The notes under the pieces were generated by a model, which saw only the letters and a program-made list of their open reading frames with translations, was not told the DNA's origin and searched no databases. From an uncultured Lysobacterales bacterium (GTDB lineage: Bacteria; Pseudomonadota; Gammaproteobacteria; Xanthomonadales; Xanthomonadaceae), in assembly GCA_946886865.1 (NCBI GenBank), contig CAMPJI010000027.1:1-28697 (forward strand): 28,697 bases of DNA. Reading direction: 5' to 3'. Both the position numbers and the translations under genes were made by a program. The stretch's first letter is position 1. Each line of letters begins with the position of its first letter. Positions 1 to 8,621 of the stretch are shown one piece after another.

Positions 1-80
1 GGGGTGGGGCGTGAACCGGGGCTCGGGCCATCGGGGGTTCTGACGCACAGGCCCCGTGGCAGGCGCGGACAGACCATCCT

Positions 81-150
81 TGTAGGAGCGACTTATATCG
101 CGATCTCTGACCCCTCCGGACCCCTGGTCGCGACTTGCGTCGCTCCTACA
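81..150. repeat. REP pair, family B (GTAG-type, inverted)
   Basis: The left arm begins TGTAGGAGCGACTTATATCG and the right arm ends GACTTGCGTCGCTCCTACA, so the ends are inverted copies starting with GTAG. Each arm can itself fold into a small hairpin around the GCGAC/GTCGC core; the left arm is degenerate. The same family recurs at 15976-16043 and 16939-17010. GTAG-type REPs are known from Stenotrophomonas and relatives and are associated with RAYT transposases, none of which is in this window. Bases 1-80 hold no feature I can support. Confidence 0.8.
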
Positions 151-177
151 GGAGGCCGTCAGCGCTCGCGGCGCGCT

Positions 178-789
178 TCAGGCGCCCGGGATCTCGAGGG
201 CCACGGCATCGTCGCGCAGTGCCGGCGACAGCCACAGGTGCGAGCCCAGCGGTGCAAACCCGGCTGCAGCAAACCGCTCGCGGTAGAAACGTGCCGGCCG
301 GCGCCTGAAGCCGTGGGTGTCGCCCTCGACGCCGTCCTCGCGGGTAAAGGTTTCCAGGAACGCCACGCCGCCGCACAGCTCGGCCAGCCCCGGCAGCCCG
401 CGGTCGATCTCGCGTGCGTCCAGGTAGTGCAGCACGTCGCTGCACACCAGCAGGTCGGCCGGCGGGCAGGGGCGCAGCATCGCGAAGTCGCCGAACGTCG
501 CCAGCCGGAGGTGGCGCCGCGGACCGAAGCGTTCGATCGCGTAGGCGCTGCTGTCGAAGCCGAGGTAGTCCACGCGGGGGCGCAGCCGGCGCAGCGGTGC
601 GCGCCACGCGCCTTCGCCGCAACCGATGTCCAGCACGCTGCGGATGGGCCGCTCCAGGTGATATTCGGCCGCGGCCACCGCCAGCGCGACCTTCCGCGCC
701 AGGCGCGCGCCGCCGCCGATGGCGGCCGACTTCAACGCGGGGTCGCGGTACCAGCGTTCGAAGTAGGCGTGGTCGTAGTGCTTGCTCAT
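178..789 (-). CDS. Class I SAM-dependent methyltransferase
   Basis: The 203-residue protein is a compact Rossmann-type methyltransferase. SAM-binding motif I is VLDIGCGEG at about residues 52-60, an acidic residue ending strand 2 is in YLGFDSS near residue 79, and a motif IV-like DLLVCSDVLHYL lies at about 112-123. There is no signal peptide or membrane segment, so it should be cytosolic. It resembles the stand-alone methyltransferase 11/25 group, whose substrates range from small molecules to lipids and cannot be told from sequence. The start is the ATG at 787-789; a -10-like TAGGAT lies about 25 bases upstream (815-820, minus strand). It is transcribed away from the next gene at 891. Fold assignment is solid; the substrate is unknown. 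Confidence 0.8.
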   Translation of the reverse strand: MSKHYDHAYFERWYRDPALKSAAIGGGARLARKVALAVAAAEYHLERPIRSVLDIGCGEGAWRAPLRRLRPRVDYLGFDSSAYAIERFGPRRHLRLATFGDFAMLRPCPPADLLVCSDVLHYLDAREIDRGLPGLAELCGGVAFLETFTREDGVEGDTHGFRRRPARFYRERFAAAGFAPLGSHLWLSPALRDDAVALEIPGA

Positions 790-814
790 GGGGTGTCGGA
801 CGCGGGCGGCGTGG

Positions 815-820
815 CATCCT
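815..820 (-). promoter_or_regulatory. Possible -10 box for the methyltransferase gene
   Basis: Read on the minus strand this is TAGGAT, matching the key TA...T positions of a sigma-70 -10 box, about 25 bases before the ATG at 789. I see no convincing -35 box, which is common in high-GC genomes, so this is tentative. Confidence 0.3.
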
Positions 821-890
821 AGCGCGTCGCATCGACGCGCCGACTCCGTGCCCGCGGCATGTGGTCGGCGCCAACTTCCGGGGAGCCCGA

Positions 891-1316
891 ATGAACGCCT
901 ACATCTGGACCAAGACCGCCCACCTGGTGTTCGTCATCGCGTGGATGGCGGCGGTGTTCTACCTGCCGCGCTTGCTGGTCAACCTGGCCGAGGCCGGCGA
1001 CGTCGCGCCGGTGCGCGAGCGCCTGCTGCTGATGGGGCGGCGGCTGTACGGCTTCGGCCACAGCATGTTCGGGCTGGCGTTCGCGCTGGGCCTGGTGCTG
1101 TGGCTGCATTTCGGCATGGCGGGCGGCTGGCTGCACGCGAAGCTGACGCTGGTCGCGTTGCTGCTGGCGTACTACGTCGTGGCCGGTCGCTGGCTCAAGG
1201 GCGTGGCCGCCGGCACCAAGGTGCTGCCTTCGGCGCGGGCGCTGCGCTGGTTCAACGAGGTGCCCGTCGTGCTGATGGTCGGCATCATCTGGTTGGTGCT
1301 GGCCAAGCCGTTCTGA
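891..1316 (+). CDS. hemJ: HemJ-like membrane protein (protoporphyrinogen oxidase family)
   Basis: The 141-residue protein is almost entirely hydrophobic with about four membrane segments (near residues 8-28, 58-77, 83-99 and 122-139). The N-terminus with His11, the FYLPRLLV stretch (23-30) and the LHAKL motif with Lys84 match the HemJ/UPF0093 family, in which a conserved His and Lys bind haem. HemJ oxidises protoporphyrinogen IX to protoporphyrin IX in the inner membrane of bacteria lacking HemG or HemY. The open frame continues far upstream, but the ATG at 891 has a purine-rich site (GGGGAG, 881-885 region) six bases before it and gives the usual family length. No other haem genes are nearby. 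Some annotations would call it a CopD-family protein. Confidence 0.8.
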   Translation: MNAYIWTKTAHLVFVIAWMAAVFYLPRLLVNLAEAGDVAPVRERLLLMGRRLYGFGHSMFGLAFALGLVLWLHFGMAGGWLHAKLTLVALLLAYYVVAGRWLKGVAAGTKVLPSARALRWFNEVPVVLMVGIIWLVLAKPF

Positions 1317-1334
1317 CGATTGCGCCATTCCTTC

Positions 1335-1412
1335 TGTAGGAACGGCTTCAGCCGCGATCCGAGTCCCAGCCGCCCGGCGGTGTATCCGATCGCGGCTGAA
1401 GCCGCTCCTACA
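1335..1412. repeat. REP pair, family A (inverted), between hemJ and the phosphatase
   Basis: The left arm reads TGTAGGAACGGCTTCAGCCG and the right arm is its inverted copy ending GAAGCCGCTCCTACA. Within each arm GCGGCT-TC-AGCCGC style cores form a tight hairpin (one substitution in the left arm). The pair lies between two convergent genes, where it may also act as a transcript-end structure. Further family A copies are at 16899, 21448 and 24921. Confidence 0.85.
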
Positions 1413-1423
1413 GGGGCGCGCGG

Positions 1424-3127
1424 TCAGGGTGCCTTGAAGTCGGCCGGATCCGGCAGCTCTACCGGCACGCCCTGCGCGTTGCACAGTCCGCGGTCGCACA
1501 GCGCGTCGCGCAGGCGCGGGGTGGCCTGCACCATCAGGTGGAAGAGCGCGTTCTGCTCGATGCTGCCGCGCACTGCGGCGCTGCCCGGGCCGCGCGCCCA
1601 CACGCCGACGTCGTCGCCGCCGTGGCTCTCGCTCGCCAGCGGGACGAGCGCCTCCTGCATGTAATCGGGGTCGCGGGTGTCGACCTCCGTCAGGTCGGGT
1701 CGCCCGCTGGCCGGCTTGAAGCCCTTGCCCGGGTGCAGGAAGCGCTTCGGGCCCGCCGGCTGGCTGGCGCTGGCGCCGGTGTTGCCCGGCCCGTTGGCGT
1801 AGCCGAGCGTGGTGTACGGACGGCCGGTGGCATCGCGTGCGTACTCGCCGGCCGGCGCGTCCTCGTCGGCGAAGCCGCGCACCTTGTCCAGGATCGGATT
1901 GCCGCGGGCCGGGTAGCCGGCGAACGTCAGCGTGTGCGAGTGGTCCGCGGTGACCATGACCAGGGTGTCGTCGGCACCGGTCAGCTCGACCGCGGCCTGT
2001 ACCGCGTCGCTCAGCGCCATGGTGTCGACCAGCGCGCGATGGGCGTTGCCGTAGTGGTGGGCGTGGTCGATGCGGCCGGCCTCGACCAGCAGGACATAGC
2101 CCTGCGTGGACTGCGCCTGCAAGCGCGCGATGGCCGCGCGCGTCATGTCCGCCAGGCTCGGTTCGCCGCCCGCGTCGCCGGCGCGGTCGTGCTCGAAGCG
2201 CATGTGGTCGGGTTCGAACAGCGCCAGCAGCGGCGCGCCGACCGGCGCCGCGGCCAGTTGCTCGGCATTCCACGCGTAGGCGCCGGTGGGGTTGGCGCGT
2301 TGCCACTCGGCGACCAGGTCACGGCCGTCGCGGCGCTTTCCGGTCTGCGCCAGGTACTCGGGGTCGGGCTGCGTGGCCGGCAGGAAGTTGTGTCGGCCGC
2401 CGCCCATCAGCACGTCCGCGCCGCGGCCCAGCGCCGGGTCGACCAGTTGCGATGCGATGTCGCGGCAGCCGGCCTCGCGGGCCGTGGCCGGGGTTTCGTT
2501 GTCGCGCTCCCAGTTGCGGTCGGGCGAATGGGTGAACGTCGCGGCCGGCGTGGCGTGGGTCAGGCGTGCGGTGGTGACCACGCCGGTGCGCAGGCCGCTG
2601 GCGGCGGCCAGTTCCCACAGTGACAGCAGGGCGTGGTCGCGTGCCCCGGTGCAGTCCCCGCGCGGCGGCGCCTGGCCGACGCTGATCACGCCCGCGCGCG
2701 ATTTGGCGCCGGTCGCCATCGCGGTCATCGTGCCGGCCGAGTCCGGTGTCTGCAGGTCGGTGTTGTACGTGCGGCTGAGGGCGGTGGCCGGGAAGTGCTC
2801 CCACGACAGCCGGTGCTCCTCGCCCGGCTGGCCCGCGCGCTGCCCCGCCAGGATGCGGGCGGCGGCCACGGTGGTCAGGCTCATGCCGTCACCGACGAAC
2901 AGGATCACGTTGCGCGCGTTGCCGGCCATCGCGCCGCGTTCGGCCGCCTGCGCGGCGCCGGCGCGGAACCACCAGGCGGCCGTCTCGCCTTCGGGCCGCT
3001 CGATCGCCGGCACGTCAACGGCCCACGAATCCGCGGTCGATCCAGGCCGGGCGGCCGGCGACGTGGAGCAGGCCGAAGCCAGCAACGTGGCAATGGCGGC
3101 AAGGCAGGCGGGGCGCAACAGGGACAT
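1424..3127 (-). CDS. Alkaline phosphatase (PhoA superfamily), predicted lipoprotein
   Basis: The 567-residue protein has a lipoprotein signal with lipobox LASAC, so Cys20 would be lipidated and the enzyme membrane-anchored. The alkaline phosphatase core follows: the first metal-binding motif NVILFVGDG (about 73-81), the nucleophile region TPDSAGT with Ser130, the metal-ligand region EAGRIDHAHH, the ADHSH motif and a late ESHGGDDV motif. It would hydrolyse phosphomonoesters in the periplasm or at the surface to release phosphate, using Zn and Mg. The start ATG at 3125-3127 puts the signal peptide at the N-terminus. A -10-like CATAAT lies at 3159-3164 (minus strand). No Pho box could be confirmed. 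It is divergent from the symporter gene. Confidence 0.93.
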   Translation of the reverse strand: MSLLRPACLAAIATLLASACSTSPAARPGSTADSWAVDVPAIERPEGETAAWWFRAGAAQAAERGAMAGNARNVILFVGDGMSLTTVAAARILAGQRAGQPGEEHRLSWEHFPATALSRTYNTDLQTPDSAGTMTAMATGAKSRAGVISVGQAPPRGDCTGARDHALLSLWELAAASGLRTGVVTTARLTHATPAATFTHSPDRNWERDNETPATAREAGCRDIASQLVDPALGRGADVLMGGGRHNFLPATQPDPEYLAQTGKRRDGRDLVAEWQRANPTGAYAWNAEQLAAAPVGAPLLALFEPDHMRFEHDRAGDAGGEPSLADMTRAAIARLQAQSTQGYVLLVEAGRIDHAHHYGNAHRALVDTMALSDAVQAAVELTGADDTLVMVTADHSHTLTFAGYPARGNPILDKVRGFADEDAPAGEYARDATGRPYTTLGYANGPGNTGASASQPAGPKRFLHPGKGFKPASGRPDLTEVDTRDPDYMQEALVPLASESHGGDDVGVWARGPGSAAVRGSIEQNALFHLMVQATPRLRDALCDRGLCNAQGVPVELPDPADFKAP

Positions 3128-3158
3128 CGGCAGTGACCATGGGACGACAGGACGCGCG

Positions 3159-3164
3159 ATTATG
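3159..3164 (-). promoter_or_regulatory. Possible -10 box for the alkaline phosphatase gene
   Basis: On the minus strand this is CATAAT, five of six matches to TATAAT, 31 bases before the ATG at 3127. A -35 box resembling the consensus is not seen at the proper distance; an activator such as PhoB could compensate, but that is inference. Confidence 0.35.
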
Positions 3165-3289
3165 CCGGCCCGTTGTTGCCGTCATGGGACGCTGACAGGC
3201 GGCGCGTGGCCTCGTACACATGCGCCGGCTTCGGTACTGTGCGGCGTTCCTACCGATTCCGCGGCCCTGCCGGCCGCCCGAGGTCCGGC

Positions 3290-4582
3290 ATGCACCTGGT
3301 CGCCGCGTGGTTCCGCATCCCCTTCTGGCAGCGCGTGCTCGCCGGCTTCGTGCTGGGTGCGCTGGCCGGCTGGGCGATGGGCCCGGCGGCCGAGACCTGG
3401 TTCGGCCCGCTGGGCACGGTCTACGTCACCCTGATCAAGATGATCGCGGTGCCGCTGGTGTTCTTCGCGGTGATGAATGCCGTGGCCTCGCTGCACGGGC
3501 AGAAGTCGGTGGCCGCGCTCGGGGGGCGCACGTTCCTGTGGTTTGCCGCCACCGCCGCGCTGGCCGTGGCGGTGGGGCTGGGGGTGGGCTGGTGGCTGCA
3601 GCCCGGCCTGGGCCTGAGCGGGCTGGCCATGGCGCCCGACTACACCGTGCGCGAGATCCCGTCACCGGTGCAGGTGGTGCTGGACATCGTGCCCGGCAAC
3701 CCGTTCAAGGCGCTGGCCGATGGCCGGATCCTGCAGGTGATCGTGTTCGCCGGGCTGGTCGGCTTCGCGCTGGTCAAGCTGGGCGAGAAGACCGCCGGGC
3801 TGCGCAAGCTGGTCGGCGAGGGCAGCGAGGTGATGATCCAGGTCACCCGCTTCGTGCTCGAGTTCACCCCGCTGGGCACCTTCGGGCTGATCGCCGCGCT
3901 GGTGGGCAGCTACGGCTTCGAACGGTTGCTGCCGCTGGGCACCTTCGTGCTCGCCCTGTACCTGGCGTGCGCCCTCCACATCGTCGTGGTCTACGGCGGA
4001 CTCATCGCCGCGCACGGGCTCAACCCGCTGAAGTTCTTCCGCGGCGCCGCGCCGGGCATGCAGGTGGCGTTCGTCAGCTCGTCGAGCTTCGCGTCCATGC
4101 CGGTGGCGATGCGCGCCGTCACGCACAACCTGGGCGTGGACAAGGATTACGCCGCGTTCGCGGTGCCGCTGGGCGCCAGCATCAAGATGGACGGCTGCGG
4201 CGCGATCTTCCCGGCGCTGACCTCGATCTTCGTCGCGCAGTACTTCGGCCTGCAGCTGGAGCCGACCCAGTACCTGATCATCCTGCTGGCCTCGGTGCTG
4301 GGCAGCTTCGGCACCGCCGGCGTGCCCGGCACGGCCATCGTCATGGTCACGCTGGTGCTGAGCGCGGCCGGTCTGCCGCTGGAAGGCATCGGGTATCTCG
4401 TGGCGATCGACCGCGTGCTGGACATGATGCGCACGATGACCAACGTCACCGGCCAGATGCTGGTGCCGGTGCTGGTCGCGCGCGAGACCGGGCTGCTGGA
4501 CGAGGCGCGCTACAACGCGGCGTCCAGCAATGTCGGATTGGCGCCGGACGAAGAGGCGGGCACGCCCGCGCGCCAGGAGTAG
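3290..4582 (+). CDS. Dicarboxylate/amino acid:cation symporter (DAACS, SLC1 family)
   Basis: The 430-residue multi-pass inner-membrane protein shows the SLC1/DAACS signatures: an early LIKMIAVPLVFFAVMNAVASL helix region, the serine-rich re-entrant loop FVSSSSFASMPVAM, the MDG motif, the second re-entrant loop GTAGVPGTAIVMVTLVL, and the substrate-site helix AIDRVLDMMRTMTNVTGQ near the C-terminus. The family imports C4-dicarboxylates, glutamate or aspartate with Na+ or H+. Its metal/substrate motif is KMDGC rather than the usual NMDGT (see findings), so substrate cannot be assigned. The ATG at 3290 starts the protein just before the first helix; an upstream extension of 39 residues is open but not family-like. 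It is a single gene. Confidence 0.92.
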   Translation: MHLVAAWFRIPFWQRVLAGFVLGALAGWAMGPAAETWFGPLGTVYVTLIKMIAVPLVFFAVMNAVASLHGQKSVAALGGRTFLWFAATAALAVAVGLGVGWWLQPGLGLSGLAMAPDYTVREIPSPVQVVLDIVPGNPFKALADGRILQVIVFAGLVGFALVKLGEKTAGLRKLVGEGSEVMIQVTRFVLEFTPLGTFGLIAALVGSYGFERLLPLGTFVLALYLACALHIVVVYGGLIAAHGLNPLKFFRGAAPGMQVAFVSSSSFASMPVAMRAVTHNLGVDKDYAAFAVPLGASIKMDGCGAIFPALTSIFVAQYFGLQLEPTQYLIILLASVLGSFGTAGVPGTAIVMVTLVLSAAGLPLEGIGYLVAIDRVLDMMRTMTNVTGQMLVPVLVARETGLLDEARYNAASSNVGLAPDEEAGTPARQE

Positions 4583-4850
4583 GCCTGCCTCCCGGGACGC
4601 GGACCCGCGCCACCGCGTTCCGCATCGTGTGTTATACGCCGACCGCAGCGGTTGCGGCTGGCGGTTTTGTGTGGCGTGGGGAGTTTTGGCATGCTGCACG
4701 CCGCCGCCGCGCGGCACGCACCGAAGGATCGAATTCGCGTCAATGGAGGACGCCCCGATGCCCCGACTCCCCGCTCTGTTGCCCTTCTGCATGCCGCCTG
4801 CCCGTTACGGCGCGGTTGGCACGCAGTCGCGTGGCTGCAACCCGTCCACC
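4583..4850. other. Gene-free stretch upstream of the putative immunity gene
   Basis: This 268-base gap holds an imperfect hairpin at about 4637-4662 (GCCGACCGCA against TGCGGCTGGC) followed by GGTTTTG, which could end the symporter transcript. It also holds a TTATAC hexamer at 4632-4637 that could be a -10 box. An in-frame ATG at 4758 with a good Shine-Dalgarno match (GGAGGA, 4745-4750) may be an alternative start of the next gene. None of these is proven. Confidence 0.3.
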
Positions 4851-5504
4851 ATGCGCACGGCCGGCCTGATGCCGTTTCGCCTCGTGGCCGCCGCCGCGCT
4901 GGCCCTCACCCTTGGCGCAGGATGCGCACCGGTCCAACAGGAGACGACCATGGTCGAGTACCGCCAGAACCCCCGGCCTTCGAAGGTGCATCGGCTCGAG
5001 ATGCGCATCGAGGACGCGCCCGGCGACTTCGGCTGGATCCAGGGGTTCATGCAGTTCGACGTGGTCAACCGCCAATGCCTGCCGCCGCCGCGGGAGAACG
5101 CGGGCGGCTACAGCTCACCGATCCCCACGCGTTCGATCCCCTTTGCGCTCCAGCGTCAGCCGGACGGCGGCTACACGGGCACCGTATTCACCGACGGCAT
5201 GGTCGATGAGGACTACCACGGCCACGGCGTCTGCGAATGGCGACTGGTCAACGTGCAGGTCCAGCTCAAGGCCACGGGGGCGCCGGAGGAGACGCTGTTC
5301 ATGGCGGACCTGTTCGGGGACGAGCTCGCCATGGGATCAGCCAAAACGATCCATTACATAAGGGAGAGCTATCCGCGGCATCCTGACTCCCGTTTGGACG
5401 AGCCGCTTAGCTCTGGGCAGACCGACCGCTCACAGATGGCGCCTGAGGTCACCGCAGAGAACCTGTTCAAGATCGTCATGGCCTCTCAGCCGGTGACACA
5501 GTGA
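4851..5504 (+). CDS. Predicted periplasmic lipoprotein, putative immunity protein (X-Tfi type)
   Basis: From the ATG at 4851 the product is 217 residues with a classic lipoprotein signal: a hydrophobic LVAAAALALTL run and lipobox LGAGC (Cys25). The mature part contains EDAPGDFGWIQGFMQFDV, a RQCLPPP segment, and a DEDYHGHGVCEW segment with two Cys in all that could pair. From memory this resembles lipoproteins found beside class 3 lipase toxins in proteobacteria. Its stop overlaps the lipase GTG start by four bases (GTGA, 5501-5504), so the two are co-translated. Established pattern: immunity proteins of Xanthomonadales T4SS effectors are periplasmic lipoproteins encoded next to the effector. 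Immunity is therefore inferred from location and context, not from a catalytic motif. Alternative starts are ATG 4758 (good ribosome site, but a 56-residue leader before Cys) and ATG 4869. The 3' end uses rare codons (ATA AGG near 5358-5363). Confidence 0.75.
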   Translation: MRTAGLMPFRLVAAAALALTLGAGCAPVQQETTMVEYRQNPRPSKVHRLEMRIEDAPGDFGWIQGFMQFDVVNRQCLPPPRENAGGYSSPIPTRSIPFALQRQPDGGYTGTVFTDGMVDEDYHGHGVCEWRLVNVQVQLKATGAPEETLFMADLFGDELAMGSAKTIHYIRESYPRHPDSRLDEPLSSGQTDRSQMAPEVTAENLFKIVMASQPVTQ

Positions 5505-7057
5505 GGGTGGGTTCAAAGCAATACGCTGAGCTCTCGGACCACTGCTACGACGCGGCGAATCGGCTCGCCGTACTTGCACGCGCGAGGGAGGTCGTCGTGA
5601 TAGGTGGGGTCCGGTACCGGGTGCTGGAGCACGTGGACAACCCCAGCTCCGGATACCAGGGAACCATTTACCAAGAGGTAGAAAAGGGCTCCGTCGTAGT
5701 CGCGCATCGTGGCACCGAGCCCGGCCGAGAGTTTCTGCAGGACGTGGTAAAGGCAGACGCCGGCATGGTCGCAACGCGCGGCAACGTGCAAGCCGGTGAC
5801 GCTATTGAACTGACGCGACGCGCGCAATTGCACGCCACCGATCCGGATACCCTGGCCGTATACGGTCGAGCGCCCGAAGTCACCGTCACCGGCCATTCGC
5901 TGGGCGGCACGCTCGCCCAGATCACCGCGCACCACTTCGGCCTGCGTGGCGAAACGTTCAACGCCTATGGCGCGGTCAGCCTGGACCATCGGCTGGCCGA
6001 AGGCGGCACGACGGTCATCAACCACGTGGTTGCCACCGATGTCGTGTCCTCGGGTAGCCCCCACTACGGTCAGGTGCGCGTATATGCGGCCCCGAGGCAC
6101 ATCGAGGCCTTGCGTGACGCGGCCGGCTACGCCAATTCGCGCGGTCCCTTCGACGTGCGGAACCCGCTGGTGATGGTGGCCGATGCACTGGACACCCACG
6201 GGATGCACAACTTCCTCGACGTCGACGGCGCCAACCGGCCCGACGTGTCGCTGCTGCGTGACCCTCGGGCACGCGCGCTGGCGGCGGAGTTCGATCCGAT
6301 GATCGACCGCTTCCGTTCCGATGTCGCGGTGATCCGCGGCGGCGTCACGCTGGGCACGCGAAGTGGGGCAGGGCTGGTCGGCGATGCGGTGAACGCCATG
6401 CGGCGCGACCTCGCGCCCGGCGAACCTGCACGGCTCGAGTCCGGGCAGCGTGAGCGGATGGAGCGCGGTGCGCGTGGTGTCGTGGACGGCCCCACGCACC
6501 GGGAGTGGCGTGGCGCGCCATTGCCCGGGTTCCTCATGCCGGGGGCCGGAGCCGCGGTCGAGCCCGTCGCCAGTCCGGCTGCAGACCGTGCATCCCCTGC
6601 CGATGCCGACCACCCGCAGTACGCGCTGCTGCAACAGATCCGGGCGCAGGCCCGGGCGCGCGAAAGCGACGGGGCCATCAGGTTCAACGATGCCGGCGAG
6701 CGCGAGCGCTTCTGCCGGTATGCGTTGGCGGCTTGCCGGGACAACCGGGACGAACTGCGCGGCCTCTATCCCCAGCGCGACTTCAGTGGCCCCGCCGCGG
6801 GACCCGGGCTGGAGCGGGCGGACCATCTGGTGATCGGAACGCGCACGCACGCCTTCCTCATGCAGGGGGATATCGAGAGCCCCGCCACGCGTCGAATCGC
6901 TTTCACGATGGAGCAGGCGCGGCAGACGCCGGTCGAAGAGTCCGATGCGAGGGTGCAGGCGTCCAACCGGTCGCTGGGCGGGCAGGTGGCGATGCAGCGG
7001 CAGCAGGATCCGGTGATCGACATGGAAGCGCCGCCGCGCGGCGGCCGGGCGCACTGA
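5501..7057 (+). CDS. Class 3 lipase with C-terminal XVIPCD-like domain; putative T4SS antibacterial effector
   Basis: The 518-residue protein starts at GTG 5501. Residues about 30-240 are an alpha/beta-hydrolase of the class 3 lipase type: VVAHRGTE (67-73) matches the oxyanion-hole region, GHSLGG (131-136) gives the nucleophile Ser133, and Asp180 and His236 (or His233) are likely triad partners. Residues about 245-365 are a polar, Pro/Ala-rich linker. Residues about 369-490 resemble the XVIPCD signal: DHPQYALLQQIR, then ERADHLVIG, AFLMQGDIESPATRR and QTPVEESDARVQASN, ending in a Gln-containing tail. XVIPCDs bind the VirD4 coupling protein of the Xanthomonadales bacteria-killing T4SS. There is no N-terminal signal peptide, as expected for T4SS export. 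The product would be injected into rival cells to cleave membrane phospholipids. The lipase call is strong, the XVIPCD call good; the killing role is inference. Confidence 0.85.
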   Translation: MRVGSKQYAELSDHCYDAANRLAVLARAREVVVIGGVRYRVLEHVDNPSSGYQGTIYQEVEKGSVVVAHRGTEPGREFLQDVVKADAGMVATRGNVQAGDAIELTRRAQLHATDPDTLAVYGRAPEVTVTGHSLGGTLAQITAHHFGLRGETFNAYGAVSLDHRLAEGGTTVINHVVATDVVSSGSPHYGQVRVYAAPRHIEALRDAAGYANSRGPFDVRNPLVMVADALDTHGMHNFLDVDGANRPDVSLLRDPRARALAAEFDPMIDRFRSDVAVIRGGVTLGTRSGAGLVGDAVNAMRRDLAPGEPARLESGQRERMERGARGVVDGPTHREWRGAPLPGFLMPGAGAAVEPVASPAADRASPADADHPQYALLQQIRAQARARESDGAIRFNDAGERERFCRYALAACRDNRDELRGLYPQRDFSGPAAGPGLERADHLVIGTRTHAFLMQGDIESPATRRIAFTMEQARQTPVEESDARVQASNRSLGGQVAMQRQQDPVIDMEAPPRGGRAH

Positions 7058-7155
7058 GGCGCGCGGCCCGGCATCGGCCACCTGAGACAACACCGGGTCC
7101 GACCCTCGAACGGTCGCGACGCGGCGTGGCGGGGCGCCCACGCGTCGCCCTGGCG

Positions 7156-7643
7156 CTACGCCCGCGAGTACCGCCAGCTGACCATGCGGCCGTCCCGGTA
7201 CGGCATTACGCCGTGGAAGGGGCGCGGGTCGTCGTCGAACACCATCGGCAGGAAGTGCCGGTCGCCCTCCCACATGGGCAGCTCGTCGAGCCGGTCCACC
7301 GGCACCCACTCCAGCGTGCCTTCGGGGTTGCGCTCCAGCGGCGTGCCGGCAAAGCGCGTCACCACGAAGATGAAACCCAGCCAGTCCTCGCCGTGCTTGC
7401 CGAATCCCGGCCAGCTGACGGTGCCGCGCAGGACCAGTTCCTCGCAATCGATGCCGGCCTCCTCGTGGATCTCGCGGCGCATGCCGGCCAGCACGTCCTC
7501 GTCGGGCTCGATCTTGCCGCCCAGGCCGTTGTACTTGCCCAGCTGGTGGTCGTCCGGGCGCGCGTTGCGGTGGACCATCAGCACCTGCGTGCGGTCCGGC
7601 GACAGCACGAAGCCCAGGGTCGCGACGATCGGGGTGTAGGGCA

Positions 7644-7644
<1 letters not shown>
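7156..7644 (-). CDS. Nudix hydrolase, MutT/8-oxo-dGTP diphosphatase-like
   Basis: The 162-residue protein carries a full Nudix box, GX5EX7REUXEEXGU, at residues 43-65 (Gly43, Glu49, Arg57, Glu58, Glu61, Glu62, Gly64), the Mg-binding catalytic loop that cleaves nucleoside diphosphate derivatives. The N-terminus ATLGFVLSPDRTQVLMVHR and the segment KYNGLGGKIEPDE resemble MutT/NUDT1-type enzymes that act on oxidised purine nucleotides; the exact substrate is uncertain. It is cytosolic. Its ATG (7642-7644) overlaps the stop of the metallo-beta-lactamase by one base (TGATG), so the two are translationally coupled. It converges on the lipase gene. Confidence 0.9.

Positions 7645-8621
<977 letters not shown>

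Noticed and set aside
414..890. N-terminal extension of HemJ from an upstream start
   Set aside because: Arg-rich, overlaps the methyltransferase on the other strand and exceeds the family length; ATG 891 has its own ribosome site.
819..2306. Long minus-strand open frame over hemJ and the phosphatase
   Set aside because: Arg/Gly/Pro-rich translation with no domain; it is an out-of-phase shadow of the real genes in GC-rich DNA.
3220..4869. 549-codon plus-strand frame over the symporter
   Set aside because: Arg/Gly/Ala-rich, no motifs, wholly overlaps the DAACS gene in another phase.
7115..7148. Imperfect hairpin between the lipase and Nudix genes as a terminator
   Set aside because: Stem GCGACGCG...CGCGTCGC is interrupted and has no T-run on either strand.
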